DNA of 64,000 nt from DATGPD01 sp031423015. Lineage in GTDB: Bacteria; Planctomycetota; UBA1135; UBA2386. This document shows, piece after piece, positions 19,622-28,267 of this stretch. The position numbers and the translations under genes were made by a program. The DNA is taken from assembly GCA_031423015.1 (NCBI GenBank), contig JANPER010000039.1, positions 1 to 64,000 of the forward strand, given 5' to 3'. The notes below the pieces were generated by a model that was not told the origin of the DNA, searched no databases, and was given only the letters and a program-made list of their open reading frames with translations. Position 1 is the first letter of the stretch, and each line of letters starts with the position of its first letter.

Positions 19622-19706
19622 ACGGCGCCGGTCGCTCGCCCTGAATACGGCGCGCCGCCGCAGCCGCCAGCTACCAGCGCTTTGGGCTCGTCGTGTTCGT
19701 TCAGGC

Positions 19707-20615
19707 TCAACCGCCCCTCTTGCTGCACAGACCATCCGCGCCGTCGGCGCCATCTCGGCTGATCAACGGCTGCGCGTTCGCGATGTTGGCGGGGGCGTTC
19801 AGTCCGTCGGAGAGCAGCGTCCACTCGATGGTCACGGCATCGGCCTTCACGTCGATGACAGACAGCTTCACGTAGAAGTCGCGCCGGTCCCCCTGCTGAC
19901 AATGGATGACGTACGTGTTGCCCTTGCGCGGGGCGACGGTTCTGTCGTTCCACTTTGCGCCCACCGGCAACGCGTCGACCTTGGTCAGCTTCTGGCTGCC
20001 GAGGTCGGCGATACGATTGTCGCCGCCGACGTGTAGGTCGCCGTTGTGGCAGTACCAGACATCCATGCGGTTCTTGCACTCGTCGGGGAGGCTGGTGACG
20101 TGCGTGAAAGAGAACGCTGACTTGCCATAGTCGTCGTTGCCCGTGCGTGCCTGCAACGTCAAACGCGCGACATCCTTGCCGCGGCGATCGTCCAAGCTCT
20201 GGCCCTTCACCAGGTAGCTCTGAGCCGCACCAACTACCCAGTTGCCGGCGGCGTAGTGCAGTGGCAGCTCGCGCTCGTCGGTCGAGCCTGCCGCTGTGAA
20301 GCGCACCACGGCCTCGTCGCCCTGCTCGCGGGCCGCGATGACTTTGGCCGCCGCCATTTCCTTGGCGAACGTCGCGCGCCAGGCGTCCAGCTGGTTCTGA
20401 TCGAAGTTGCGCTTGGCGACGAGCTCGGCCGGGAACATACGTTCGGTGCGTGCCGCCGAGTCAGCCAGCTTGCCTGCATCCCGGATCTGCGCGAAGGCCT
20501 CGGCCGCCTTCACTCTGCCTTTCGTTTGCCCGAACCCATTCGGCTTCGTCTGTGCGCGTGCCGCAGCGGACGCTAGGACGACGGAGCCAACCACCAGGAA
20601 GTGACGCCAGCTCAT
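19707..20615 (-). CDS. Secreted protein of unknown function
   Basis: A 302-residue protein starting at ATG 20615 with a clear signal peptide (MSWRHFLVVGSVVLASAAARAQ). The mature part has four cysteines in the middle (DECKNRMDVWYCHNGDL) and one pair later, suggesting disulfides, followed by a beta-rich C-terminal domain. I do not recognise the family. The tail DGADGADGLCSKRGG is low-complexity. It converges with dapD; the 85 bases between them contain no convincing terminator. Confidence 0.72.
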   Translation of the reverse strand: MSWRHFLVVGSVVLASAAARAQTKPNGFGQTKGRVKAAEAFAQIRDAGKLADSAARTERMFPAELVAKRNFDQNQLDAWRATFAKEMAAAKVIAAREQGDEAVVRFTAAGSTDERELPLHYAAGNWVVGAAQSYLVKGQSLDDRRGKDVARLTLQARTGNDDYGKSAFSFTHVTSLPDECKNRMDVWYCHNGDLHVGGDNRIADLGSQKLTKVDALPVGAKWNDRTVAPRKGNTYVIHCQQGDRRDFYVKLSVIDVKADAVTIEWTLLSDGLNAPANIANAQPLISRDGADGADGLCSKRGG

Positions 20616-20804
20616 GGCAAAATCATTTCTCCAGGCACCGCAGTGCCACATCGCAAACAAGCACACACCGCACAATCGGGCTCGTCCCGCAGGCGGCGCG
20701 CGGAGCATAGCAGCTCAACGGGCCAACACCTGCGCACCAACGACTAACGGGGCTCGCCTCAGACCAGAGAAGTCTGGTCGAAATGGCCGGCCCGCCGACG
20801 CTGC

Positions 20805-22151
20805 CTACCTGTTAGTGATCGCCGCCAACTGCGTTGCCAGGAACGGCATCGCGGTCAACAGCAGCACGACGCTGGCGAGCACCGTCACCGCGAAGCGCGA
20901 ACCCGGGACGGCTGCCGTCGAAGTGGTGGCTGCGTCGCGTGCGCCCGCGAGCAGGTCTGGCAGCGGCCGCAAGTAGTACAGCGCGCCGAGCACGCCACCC
21001 GTCGTGGCCAGGATCGTCCACCATGGACCCGCCGCGCTCCACCCCGGCACCAACACGCCGAGCTTGGCCCAGAACCCTGGACTCGGCGGCACGCCGGCGA
21101 GCGACAAGAGACCGAGCGCGAGGCCGGCGCTGCGCAGGCGATCGAGGGGTTGCGCCCGCAGACTGGCGAGCGTGATGGGGGCGCCCGATCGGCCGGCCAA
21201 CGACGCGAACACCAGAGCGACCGCGGCGACGTAGGTCACGGCGTAGAACACCGCGGCCTGCCTGCCGACTTCGCCGAGGCCAATGCCGAAGGTCAAGAAG
21301 CCGGCGTGCGCCACCGCCGAGTAGGCGAGCATGGCGCGCAGTTCGACCTGCGCCAGCGCGGCGAACGTGGCCCACAGGATCGACAGCGTGCCCAGCGCCA
21401 CGAGGATGGGGTGCAAGACTTCGCCACCGGCGACGTTGGCGACCTTCAGCATCGCCAAGCCGGCGGCGAGCTTGGAGGTCGTCATCGCAAAGCCAGCGAC
21501 CGCGGTGGGGGCCACGGTGTAGGCGCCGAGCGCGCCGAACTGCATCGGCACGATGGCGAGTTCGAAGGCGATGCCGAGCACGAGCAGCACCAAGCCAGCG
21601 GTGCGCAGGTGACGTTCCAGGTCGGTCACTGGTAATGGCGCGCCGAGGTCGAGCGAACCGGTGGCGCAGGTGATCAGCGCCATGCCGTAGACCATCGTGG
21701 CGACGCTCACCGCGCCCAGCACGAAGAACTTGAACGAGGCTTCAAGGGCGCGCGGCCCGCGGCCGAGCGCGGTCAAGACCGCCGCGGACAGCGACAAGGT
21801 CTCCAGGCCGAGCATCATCGACAGCAGGTTCGTGGTGGTCGCCAGCACGATGCCGCCGGCGGCGCCCAGCAAAATGAGACTGGTCGACTCGACGGCGTCG
21901 TCGTCGCGCTCGAGGTCGCTCGGCAAGAGCAGCATCGACGCGAGCGCGGCGATCGTGCACACCAGCACGACTGGCAGCGTCTCGCTGCTTGGCGCAAAGA
22001 TGGCTGGCAGCGTCGCGACGGCGCACGCGAGCGTGCCGGCGCCGGCCGCCATCGACTTGGCGAGGCGCACCGGACACACCAGCAGCGTGACCGCGGCGAT
22101 CGTGAGGATCACGACGGCGAGCAGGCTGTGTTGGGTGAAGAAGACGTCCAT
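20805..22151 (-). CDS. nuoN: NADH-quinone oxidoreductase subunit N, complex I-2, altered pump residue
   Basis: A 448-residue antiporter-like subunit, last gene of operon 2. The TM5 glutamate (Glu117, LGLETLSLS) is present. The TM7 region reads GIAFELAIVPMQFGALGAYTVAP: Glu197 stands where NuoN has its channel lysine (E. coli Lys217), and the PFH motif after it is also lost. The TM8 lysine (MTTSKLA) and TM12 lysine (GFWAKLGVL) remain. It follows nuoL2 by six bases where nuoM would be expected. The best family match is NuoN, not NuoM, from the ALEASFKFFVLGA motif. Confidence 0.87.
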   Translation of the reverse strand: MDVFFTQHSLLAVVILTIAAVTLLVCPVRLAKSMAAGAGTLACAVATLPAIFAPSSETLPVVLVCTIAALASMLLLPSDLERDDDAVESTSLILLGAAGGIVLATTTNLLSMMLGLETLSLSAAVLTALGRGPRALEASFKFFVLGAVSVATMVYGMALITCATGSLDLGAPLPVTDLERHLRTAGLVLLVLGIAFELAIVPMQFGALGAYTVAPTAVAGFAMTTSKLAAGLAMLKVANVAGGEVLHPILVALGTLSILWATFAALAQVELRAMLAYSAVAHAGFLTFGIGLGEVGRQAAVFYAVTYVAAVALVFASLAGRSGAPITLASLRAQPLDRLRSAGLALGLLSLAGVPPSPGFWAKLGVLVPGWSAAGPWWTILATTGGVLGALYYLRPLPDLLAGARDAATTSTAAVPGSRFAVTVLASVVLLLTAMPFLATQLAAITNR

Positions 22152-22157
22152 GGCTGG

Positions 22158-23882
22158 TCAGGCGCGCCCTGTCATGGTCCACAGAAGGAGCGTGCCGATG
22201 CCGAGCACCGCGGCGAACACGTAAGAACTCAGGCGACCGCTGTGCAGCAGCGTGCTGGCTGCCGCGATCGCACGCCCGAGGCTGGCCAACAAGTCGGCGA
22301 ATGGCACGCCAAACGCCGGGATGCGCGCATTGCCGCGCTGCGCCGACTGCCACAGGCGCGCCGTGAGGAACCCGCCGAGCCCGAGCGCGCCCGCAAGCCA
22401 GGTGAGCTTGGAGACGGCGTGGATCTCGGGCGGCGTGCCGAGCAGCGGTTGCAGCGTGCTACCGAGGCTGCTGCCGAACCACCCGAGCACGATGGCGCCC
22501 AGTGCCAGTGGCAGCAGCGGCGCGATCAGCAGGCGATCCGGCGCATGCACAGCGTGCGCCTGATCAGCCGGTGCTCGACCGGCGGATTCATGCTCGCTCG
22601 TCGCGCCGAACACGCCGAAGTACAAGCGCCCCGCATAGAGGCCAGTGAGGAACACCGACCCCACCAACAACCAACCGAGCGCCGGCATCGCGTGCAGACC
22701 GGCTTCGAGGATGAGATCCTTCGAGTAAGCGCCGGCTGTCACGAGCGGTAGCCCACACAGCGCCAGCGAGCCGATCAACGTCAGCCAGCGCACCTGCGGC
22801 AGTTTGTGGCGCATGCCGCCGAGCTTGCTGAGTTCTTCTTCGCCATGCGCCGCGTGGATGACCGCGCCGGCGCACAAGAACAACAATGCCTTGAACGACG
22901 CGTGCGTAACCAGGTGGAAGAACGCGGCGAACGGCGCGCCGAACCCGACTGCCGCGAACATGAACCCGAGTTGGCCGCAGGTCGAGTAGGCGAGGCCGCG
23001 CTTGTAGTTGGTCTGCGCCAAGCTCGCGAACCCGGATAGCACCGCGGTGACCGCGCCGATCCACGCAGTCGTTTCGAGCACTGACGGTGCCAGCGCCAGC
23101 GTGCCGGCGGTGCGCACCAGGAGATACACACCAGCGGCCACCATCGTCGCGGCGTGAATCAGCGCCGACACCGGCGTTGGCCCGGCCATCGCCGACGGCA
23201 ACCAGAAGTAGAGCAGGCCCTGCGCCGACTTCGCGCACGCCGCGACCACCAGCAGCCAAGCCAACAACGTGGCCCCGCCCGGGAACCCCTGCGTCGCGCT
23301 CGGCAGCGTCGTCAGATCGCCCATGCCGGCTGGCACCATCGCCGCCGCGAGAAACAACGCAGCGTCGCCGACCGCGTTCGCCCCCAACGCTTGTAAGCCG
23401 GCGCTCAGCGTGTGTTCGCGATCGCGCCAGAACGCGATCAGCAGAAAGCTCGCCAAGCCCACCGACGCCCAGCCGGCGAGCAGCACCGCGAGGTTGCCAC
23501 CCAGCACCAGCAGGTTCATCGCGGCGACGAAGAAGTCCAGGTAGACGAAGAAGCGGCGCTGGCCCGGATCGCCGCGCATGTAGCTCAGCGAGTAGACGTA
23601 CACGCACGCCGACACCAGCCCAACGACGACGAGCATCACCGCCGACAGGGCGTCGAGGCGCAGGCTGAACGCCGAGTCGCTCAGCACCGGCAGCCAATCC
23701 GCGATGCGCACCACGACCGGTACCTGACTGCCGCACAGCCAAACCAGCCCAGCCAGCGCGACCAGCACCGGGCCGGCCACGCTCGCACTGCCCGGCCGCT
23801 TGCCCTTGCCGACGGTGACGCCGAGCGCGGTGAGCAGCAGACCCGGCAAGGTGAACAGGAACGCCCAGGCGAAGAACGTCAT
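22158..23882 (-). CDS. nuoL: NADH-quinone oxidoreductase subunit L, complex I-2, lacks TM5 glutamate
   Basis: A 574-residue NuoL. TM7 is canonical (CAKSAQGLLYFWLPSAMAGPTPVSALIHAATM) and the TM12 lysine is kept (TAGAYSKDLIL). In TM5 the family motif WEGVGLCSYLLI reads WASVGLASFLLI: Ala139 replaces the glutamate that corresponds to E. coli Glu144. The codon is GCG at 23468-23466 and the surrounding reading is unambiguous. The C-terminus is shorter than E. coli NuoL but still has a lateral-helix region and final TM. It overlaps nuoK2 by four bases. Confidence 0.92.
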   Translation of the reverse strand: MTFFAWAFLFTLPGLLLTALGVTVGKGKRPGSASVAGPVLVALAGLVWLCGSQVPVVVRIADWLPVLSDSAFSLRLDALSAVMLVVVGLVSACVYVYSLSYMRGDPGQRRFFVYLDFFVAAMNLLVLGGNLAVLLAGWASVGLASFLLIAFWRDREHTLSAGLQALGANAVGDAALFLAAAMVPAGMGDLTTLPSATQGFPGGATLLAWLLVVAACAKSAQGLLYFWLPSAMAGPTPVSALIHAATMVAAGVYLLVRTAGTLALAPSVLETTAWIGAVTAVLSGFASLAQTNYKRGLAYSTCGQLGFMFAAVGFGAPFAAFFHLVTHASFKALLFLCAGAVIHAAHGEEELSKLGGMRHKLPQVRWLTLIGSLALCGLPLVTAGAYSKDLILEAGLHAMPALGWLLVGSVFLTGLYAGRLYFGVFGATSEHESAGRAPADQAHAVHAPDRLLIAPLLPLALGAIVLGWFGSSLGSTLQPLLGTPPEIHAVSKLTWLAGALGLGGFLTARLWQSAQRGNARIPAFGVPFADLLASLGRAIAAASTLLHSGRLSSYVFAAVLGIGTLLLWTMTGRA

Positions 23883-24229
23883 CCACGCACCTCGCGAGGT
23901 TCATCGGCGTCGACCCGGCTGCGGTGGCGGAACAGCGCCAACGCCAGTGCGAGTCCAATCACCGCCTCAGCCGCGCCGAGCACCAACACGATGAGCGCCG
24001 CCGCTTGCGCATCGACGTAGCCGCGCACGCGCGCCGCCAACACGAACACCAGGTTGGCGGCATTCAGCATCAGCTCGACGGACATCAGCAGCGCGATCGG
24101 ATTGCGTCGCAGCAAGCAACCCACGGCGCCGAGTGCAAACATCAGGGCGCTGGTGCCGAGCACCACGCCGAACGTCGCGCCATCGACGTTGGCCAGCGCG
24201 CTGCCGATATCCAGGCCGAGCGCGATCAC
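23879..24229 (-). CDS. nuoK: NADH-quinone oxidoreductase subunit K, complex I-2
   Basis: A 116-residue, three-helix subunit starting with GTG at 24229 behind GGAG and overlapping nuoJ2 by four bases. Both membrane glutamates are kept: PIALLMSVELMLNAAN and LGAAEAVIGLALALAL. It is about ten residues longer at the N-terminus than typical NuoK. The frame open to 24691 is noncoding overlap with nuoJ2. Confidence 0.91.
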   Translation of the reverse strand: MIALGLDIGSALANVDGATFGVVLGTSALMFALGAVGCLLRRNPIALLMSVELMLNAANLVFVLAARVRGYVDAQAAALIVLVLGAAEAVIGLALALALFRHRSRVDADEPREVRG

Positions 24230-24723
24230 TTGGGGGCTCCTTGGCGGCGCCACAAACTCACCGCGCCGATGATGGCGACCAGCAGCAGGCCGGCGGTGAG
24301 TTCGAACGGCACCAATTGACTGCCGAACAACACGCGGCCGATTGCGGTCGCGCTGCCGTCGGGCGCCGGCGCGTGCGCCGCACGACTCGTGGCCGACAGC
24401 ACGAAGACCAGCGGCGCGAAGATCGTGGCGCCAAGCAGCAACGCCAGTGCGATACGGCCGATGGGCGGCGCCGGCTCCTTGCCACCCTGCGGCAGGAGCA
24501 ACACCACGAACAGGAACAACACGACGATGGCGCCGGCGTAGACGATGATCTGGCCCATCGCGACCATCTCCGCCGACAGCATGAGATAGAGCGCGGCCAG
24601 CGCGAGGCTGTGCACCAGCAGCGACGCCGCCACGTGCACCGGCTTGCGCGCGAACACCACGCTGCACGCCGAAACCAAAGCGAGCAGGCATGCCGCGGCG
24701 ATCGGGATCAGCCGGTCTTGCAT
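24226..24723 (-). CDS. nuoJ: NADH-quinone oxidoreductase subunit J, complex I-2
   Basis: A 165-residue membrane subunit. The pi-bulge helix is MGQIIVYAGAIVVLFLFVVLLL (about residues 56-77), as in E. coli NuoJ. A short Ala/Pro-rich loop precedes the last helix. The start overlaps the nuoI2 stop by one base (TGATG) and its stop overlaps nuoK2 by four. Confidence 0.92.
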   Translation of the reverse strand: MQDRLIPIAAACLLALVSACSVVFARKPVHVAASLLVHSLALAALYLMLSAEMVAMGQIIVYAGAIVVLFLFVVLLLPQGGKEPAPPIGRIALALLLGATIFAPLVFVLSATSRAAHAPAPDGSATAIGRVLFGSQLVPFELTAGLLLVAIIGAVSLWRRQGAPK

Positions 24724-25313
24724 CAGATCTCCTGCTTCATCGGCGGCCGCGCACCACTCGGCGTCTGCCGGTTGCCGCTCGGCGCCCCCGACACCGACGC
24801 CTCGTGCTCGGGCGCACCACCGATCGGGCCGCGCAGCTTGTCGACATCGGCGTGGTACTGCCGCTCAGGCGCGAACTTCTCCGGCTCCAGCAACATCGGC
24901 TTGGTGTAGACGAGGCTCTTGCGGTCGTAGTCGGCAAGTTCGTATTCGGGTCCGAGTCGAATCGCTTCCACCGGGCAGGCCTCTTCGCAGAAACCGCAAA
25001 AGATGCAGCGCAGCATGTTCACTTCGAAGTGCTTGGCGAAGCGCTCGCCGAACGACACTGGGTTCTTGGGGTCGTTCTCCTCGGCGCCGACGTAGATCGC
25101 GCCCGACGGGCACGCGGCGGCGCACAAGTGGCAGCCGATGCACCGCTCGAGGCCGTTGTCGTACTTGTAGAGGCGATGCCGGCCCTTGTACTTCGGCGCG
25201 CCTTCACGTTTTTGCTCGGGGTATTGCACGGTGATCGCGGGGCGACCCATGTGCTTGAAGGTGGTCCAGAACCCCTTCGCCAGCGCCTTCAAATTCTGCA
25301 GCATGTGATTCAC
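24723..25313 (-). CDS. nuoI: NADH-quinone oxidoreductase subunit I, complex I-2
   Basis: A 196-residue subunit with two [4Fe-4S] motifs, ERCIGCHLCAAACPSGAI and LRCIFCGFCEEACPVEAI. The length and motif spacing are ordinary for bacterial NuoI. A polar 35-residue C-terminal tail follows. It is much closer to the textbook protein than the NuoI of operon 1. Confidence 0.94.
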   Translation of the reverse strand: MNHMLQNLKALAKGFWTTFKHMGRPAITVQYPEQKREGAPKYKGRHRLYKYDNGLERCIGCHLCAAACPSGAIYVGAEENDPKNPVSFGERFAKHFEVNMLRCIFCGFCEEACPVEAIRLGPEYELADYDRKSLVYTKPMLLEPEKFAPERQYHADVDKLRGPIGGAPEHEASVSGAPSGNRQTPSGARPPMKQEI

Positions 25314-25333
25314 GAATCCCTAGGGCAACAAAC

Positions 25334-26323
25334 CTAACGCGACGAGAAGTAGACGACGCCGATCGCAGTCAGCGCGACGTTCAGCAGGCCAAGCGGGAAC
25401 AACTTGCCCCACGAGAGTGACATGAGCTGGTCGTAGCGCATGCGGGGCAGCGTGGCGCGGAGCCACACGAACACGAACATGAAGAACACGACCTTGGCGA
25501 ACAGCCACCAAGGTCCCGGCAACACAGGGCCGCTCCAACCGCCGAGGAACAGCGTCGCCGCCAAGCACGACACCGTGATCATGTTGATGTATTCGGCGAC
25601 GAAGTAGAGGGCGAAGCGCATGCCCGAATACTCGGTGTGGTAGCCGGCCACCAGTTCGGTCTCGGCCTCGGGCAGGTCGAACGGCGCGCGGTTGGTCTCG
25701 GCGCAGGCGGCGATGCAAAAGAGCCCGAACCCGATCGGTTGCAGCAGGATGAACCACACCGAATTCTGCTGCGCGGTGACGATGTCGGACAGCCGCGTCG
25801 AACCGGCGACCAGCACGACGCCGGTGAGCGCCAGGCCAAGGATCAGCTCGTAGCTCACGACCTGCGCCGCCGCGCGCAGCGCGCCGAGCAGCGAGTATTT
25901 GGAACCCGATGACCAGCCGCCGAGCACCAGCGCGTACACGCCGAGCGACGACGCGCCCAGGAGATAGAGCACACCGACTGGCATGTCGGCGATGACCAGC
26001 GGGATCTCCTTGCCGGCGATCGTGATCGTCGGACCCACCGGGATCACCGCGAACGCGATCAACGCGGCGAACAGGGCAATCGCCGGCGCCACCACGTAGA
26101 GCACGCGGTCGGCGTTCGCCGGGCGGATGTCTTCCTTGAAGAACAGCTTGAGCCCGTCGGCGAGCGGTTGCAGCAGACCTTGTGGGCCGACGCGGTTGGG
26201 GCCGATGCGGACCTGCATCGCCGAGATCACGCGGCGCTCGAACCATGTGCTGTACGGCATCAGCGTCATCAACACGGCGATGATCACCGCCGAGCGCACC
26301 AGCATGATCAGGATGTCGGTCAT
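25334..26323 (-). CDS. nuoH: NADH-quinone oxidoreductase subunit H, complex I-2
   Basis: A 329-residue membrane subunit of normal length. The quinone-site loop RIGPNRVGPQGLLQPLADGLKLFFKED is intact, in contrast to the insert in the operon 1 copy. TNRAPFDLPEAETELVAGYHTEYSGMRF and EYINMITVSCLAATLFLGGW follow as expected. It starts seven bases after nuoG. Confidence 0.95.
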   Translation of the reverse strand: MTDILIMLVRSAVIIAVLMTLMPYSTWFERRVISAMQVRIGPNRVGPQGLLQPLADGLKLFFKEDIRPANADRVLYVVAPAIALFAALIAFAVIPVGPTITIAGKEIPLVIADMPVGVLYLLGASSLGVYALVLGGWSSGSKYSLLGALRAAAQVVSYELILGLALTGVVLVAGSTRLSDIVTAQQNSVWFILLQPIGFGLFCIAACAETNRAPFDLPEAETELVAGYHTEYSGMRFALYFVAEYINMITVSCLAATLFLGGWSGPVLPGPWWLFAKVVFFMFVFVWLRATLPRMRYDQLMSLSWGKLFPLGLLNVALTAIGVVYFSSR

Positions 26324-26330
26324 GGGTGGG

Positions 26331-28265
26331 TCAGGCTGGCGTCATCGGCGGACGGACCAGGCTGCCCCGGTGTGCGTCGAGGGGGGAACGCACGGCGCTC
26401 GCATCAATCGGCGGCTCGCCGCCCAAAGCGCGACAAAGGTGCGCGAGCAAGACGTGATCCGGCAACGCTTGCCGCACCGAGAAGCCGCTGCGCCCGAGCT
26501 TTTGCACGTGGCCGTCGAGGTTGGTCCAGGTACCGGTTTGCTCGTACGGGTGCGCCAGCGGCAGAACGACTTCGATGTCCGGCGTGTCCGGCACGCTCGT
26601 CCAAGTGGCGACGATGCGACGACCCGGCGAGGTGGTCTCGACGGGCCCCAGCGTGAGCAAGGCATCGATCGCACCCAACGCACTCTGCTTGGCGAGGCCT
26701 GGCGCCTGTTCTTGAATGCCGCGGGCGTTCGGCGCCAACGCCGGCGCACCGCACACGCCGCCCGTGCCGTTGCTGCCAAGCCGGGTCGCCAGTTGCCGCG
26801 CCAGTTCGAGCACGCTGGCGTCGCGCGCCGCCGCGACTCCGAGCAGCAATGCGCCCGGCCCGTCGTGTTGCAACTTCCTGGCGGCGGCGGCAACCGGCGC
26901 GCTGGTGCTCTCGCTGGCACTGCCACCGGCGAGCGCTTGCAACAACTCGCGCAAGGTCGCGGCCAACTGCTTGGCGTCGGCGCGCAGCCAAGCCGCGGTG
27001 TCGCGCCACAGACCGTTGCGCTCAGAAACCGCGACGATCACGCCGCCGCGTTCCAGCGCCTTGCGCTGCCACAGCGCCAGCACCGGCAACTCGCTCCACG
27101 GATCGAGGCCGACGTTCACGATCTTGGTGCAGCGCGCGAGCTCACTGATCTTGCCCTGCAGCAGCCACGGCGTGTGCACGTCGCCGGCGCATGCGATCGT
27201 GCTTTGCGGCAGCAACGGTCGCAGATGGCGGTCGAGGGCGACGACCGCCTCGTTGGTCAGCGTCGGCGCGGCGAGGATCGCGGCCCTGCCGCCCAACGAT
27301 TTGCCGCCCAACGATTCGCCGCGCAACAACTCGACGGCGCGCGCGATGGCGTCGTTCCACGTCGCCGGCACCAGCGCGCCGTCGCGCCGCAGCATCGGCT
27401 CCATCGGCCGCTTGCTCGCAGTTGAGCCCGACACGTGCGCCGGGTGGGTGAGCGGCGGCAAGGTCTCGAAGCGACCCTTGTCGCACAGCCAGCCGTCGTC
27501 GATCGCGGGGTTGTCGCGGCTGAGCACGCGCAGGATCGCGCCGTCGCGCGCGTGCAGCGCCACGTTGCAGCCGACGCTGCACCCCGCGCACACCGACGGG
27601 GTCTTGCTGATGTCCCACGGCCGCGCGCGGAAGCGATAGAAGCGCGAGGTGAGCGCGCCCACCGGGCACAGCTCGATGGTGTTGCCGGAGAACGGCGAGT
27701 CGAACGCCTCGCCGTCGGCGGTGCCGATCTCGCTGTCCTCGCCGCGTTCGAGCGCGACCAGCGCCGAGTCGCCGGCGATCTCGGTTTGGAAGCGCGTGCA
27801 GCGGTAGCACATGATGCAGCGCTCCTTGTCGAGGACGATCTTGCTGCTGAGTTCGAACGCCTTGTCCTTGTGCCGCTTCGCCTCCTGCATGCGCGAGGTG
27901 CCGAGACCGAAGCGGAACGTGTTGTCCTGCAAAGGGCACTCGCCGCCCTTGTCGCAGATCGGGCAGTCCAGCGGGTGGTTGGCGAGCAGCATCTCGATCA
28001 CCGCGTTCTGGCCGGCGATCGCGTTCGGCGCCGCCGAGTTGCACACCATGCCCTCCGCCACCGGCGTGGTGCACGCGGTCTGCAGGCGCGGGATCTTGTC
28101 GATCTCCACCAGGCACATGCGACAGGCGCCGACTGGCTTCAGCTTGGGGTGATAGCAGAAGACCGGGATCTCGACGCTGGCCTGGCGCGCGGCCTCGACC
28201 AGCAGCGTGCCCTTCTGCACCGAGACCTTGTGGCCGTTGATCGTCAGGTGAACGAGGTCGGACAT
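26331..28265 (-). CDS. nuoG: NADH-quinone oxidoreductase subunit G
   Basis: A 644-residue iron-sulfur protein of the NADH arm, starting at ATG 28265 (MSDLVHLTINGHKVSVQKG). It has an N-terminal [2Fe-2S] domain (FCYHPKLKPVGACRMCLVEI), a [4Fe-4S] site with His ligand (HPLDCPICDKGGECPLQ), a second one (ERCIMCYRCTRFQTEIAGD), and the molybdopterin-type N7 motif (VCAGCSVGCNVALHARDG). The C-terminal molybdopterin-oxidoreductase-like domain is present but has no cofactor role in this family. A three-copy 15-base repeat lies at 27286-27330. It is the only nuoG in the window. Confidence 0.94.
   Translation of the reverse strand: MSDLVHLTINGHKVSVQKGTLLVEAARQASVEIPVFCYHPKLKPVGACRMCLVEIDKIPRLQTACTTPVAEGMVCNSAAPNAIAGQNAVIEMLLANHPLDCPICDKGGECPLQDNTFRFGLGTSRMQEAKRHKDKAFELSSKIVLDKERCIMCYRCTRFQTEIAGDSALVALERGEDSEIGTADGEAFDSPFSGNTIELCPVGALTSRFYRFRARPWDISKTPSVCAGCSVGCNVALHARDGAILRVLSRDNPAIDDGWLCDKGRFETLPPLTHPAHVSGSTASKRPMEPMLRRDGALVPATWNDAIARAVELLRGESLGGKSLGGRAAILAAPTLTNEAVVALDRHLRPLLPQSTIACAGDVHTPWLLQGKISELARCTKIVNVGLDPWSELPVLALWQRKALERGGVIVAVSERNGLWRDTAAWLRADAKQLAATLRELLQALAGGSASESTSAPVAAAARKLQHDGPGALLLGVAAARDASVLELARQLATRLGSNGTGGVCGAPALAPNARGIQEQAPGLAKQSALGAIDALLTLGPVETTSPGRRIVATWTSVPDTPDIEVVLPLAHPYEQTGTWTNLDGHVQKLGRSGFSVRQALPDHVLLAHLCRALGGEPPIDASAVRSPLDAHRGSLVRPPMTPA
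27286..27330. repeat. 15-bp tandem repeat inside nuoG
   Basis: Three consecutive 15-base units, the first two differing at one position and the third more diverged (ctgccgcccaacgat, ttgccgcccaacgat, tcgccgcgcaacaac). They keep the reading frame and encode the repeated SLGGK/SLGGR segment of NuoG. The unit length divisible by three suggests slipped-strand duplication tolerated in a surface loop. Confidence 0.7.
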
Positions 28266-28267
28266 GG

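Noticed and set aside
20805..22151. Possibility that the last gene of operon 2 is NuoM rather than NuoN.
   Set aside because: Its TM5-TM6 segment (LETLSLSAAV...ALEASFKFFVLGA) and short length match NuoN. NuoM motifs such as WE.MLVPM and LPHAH are absent.
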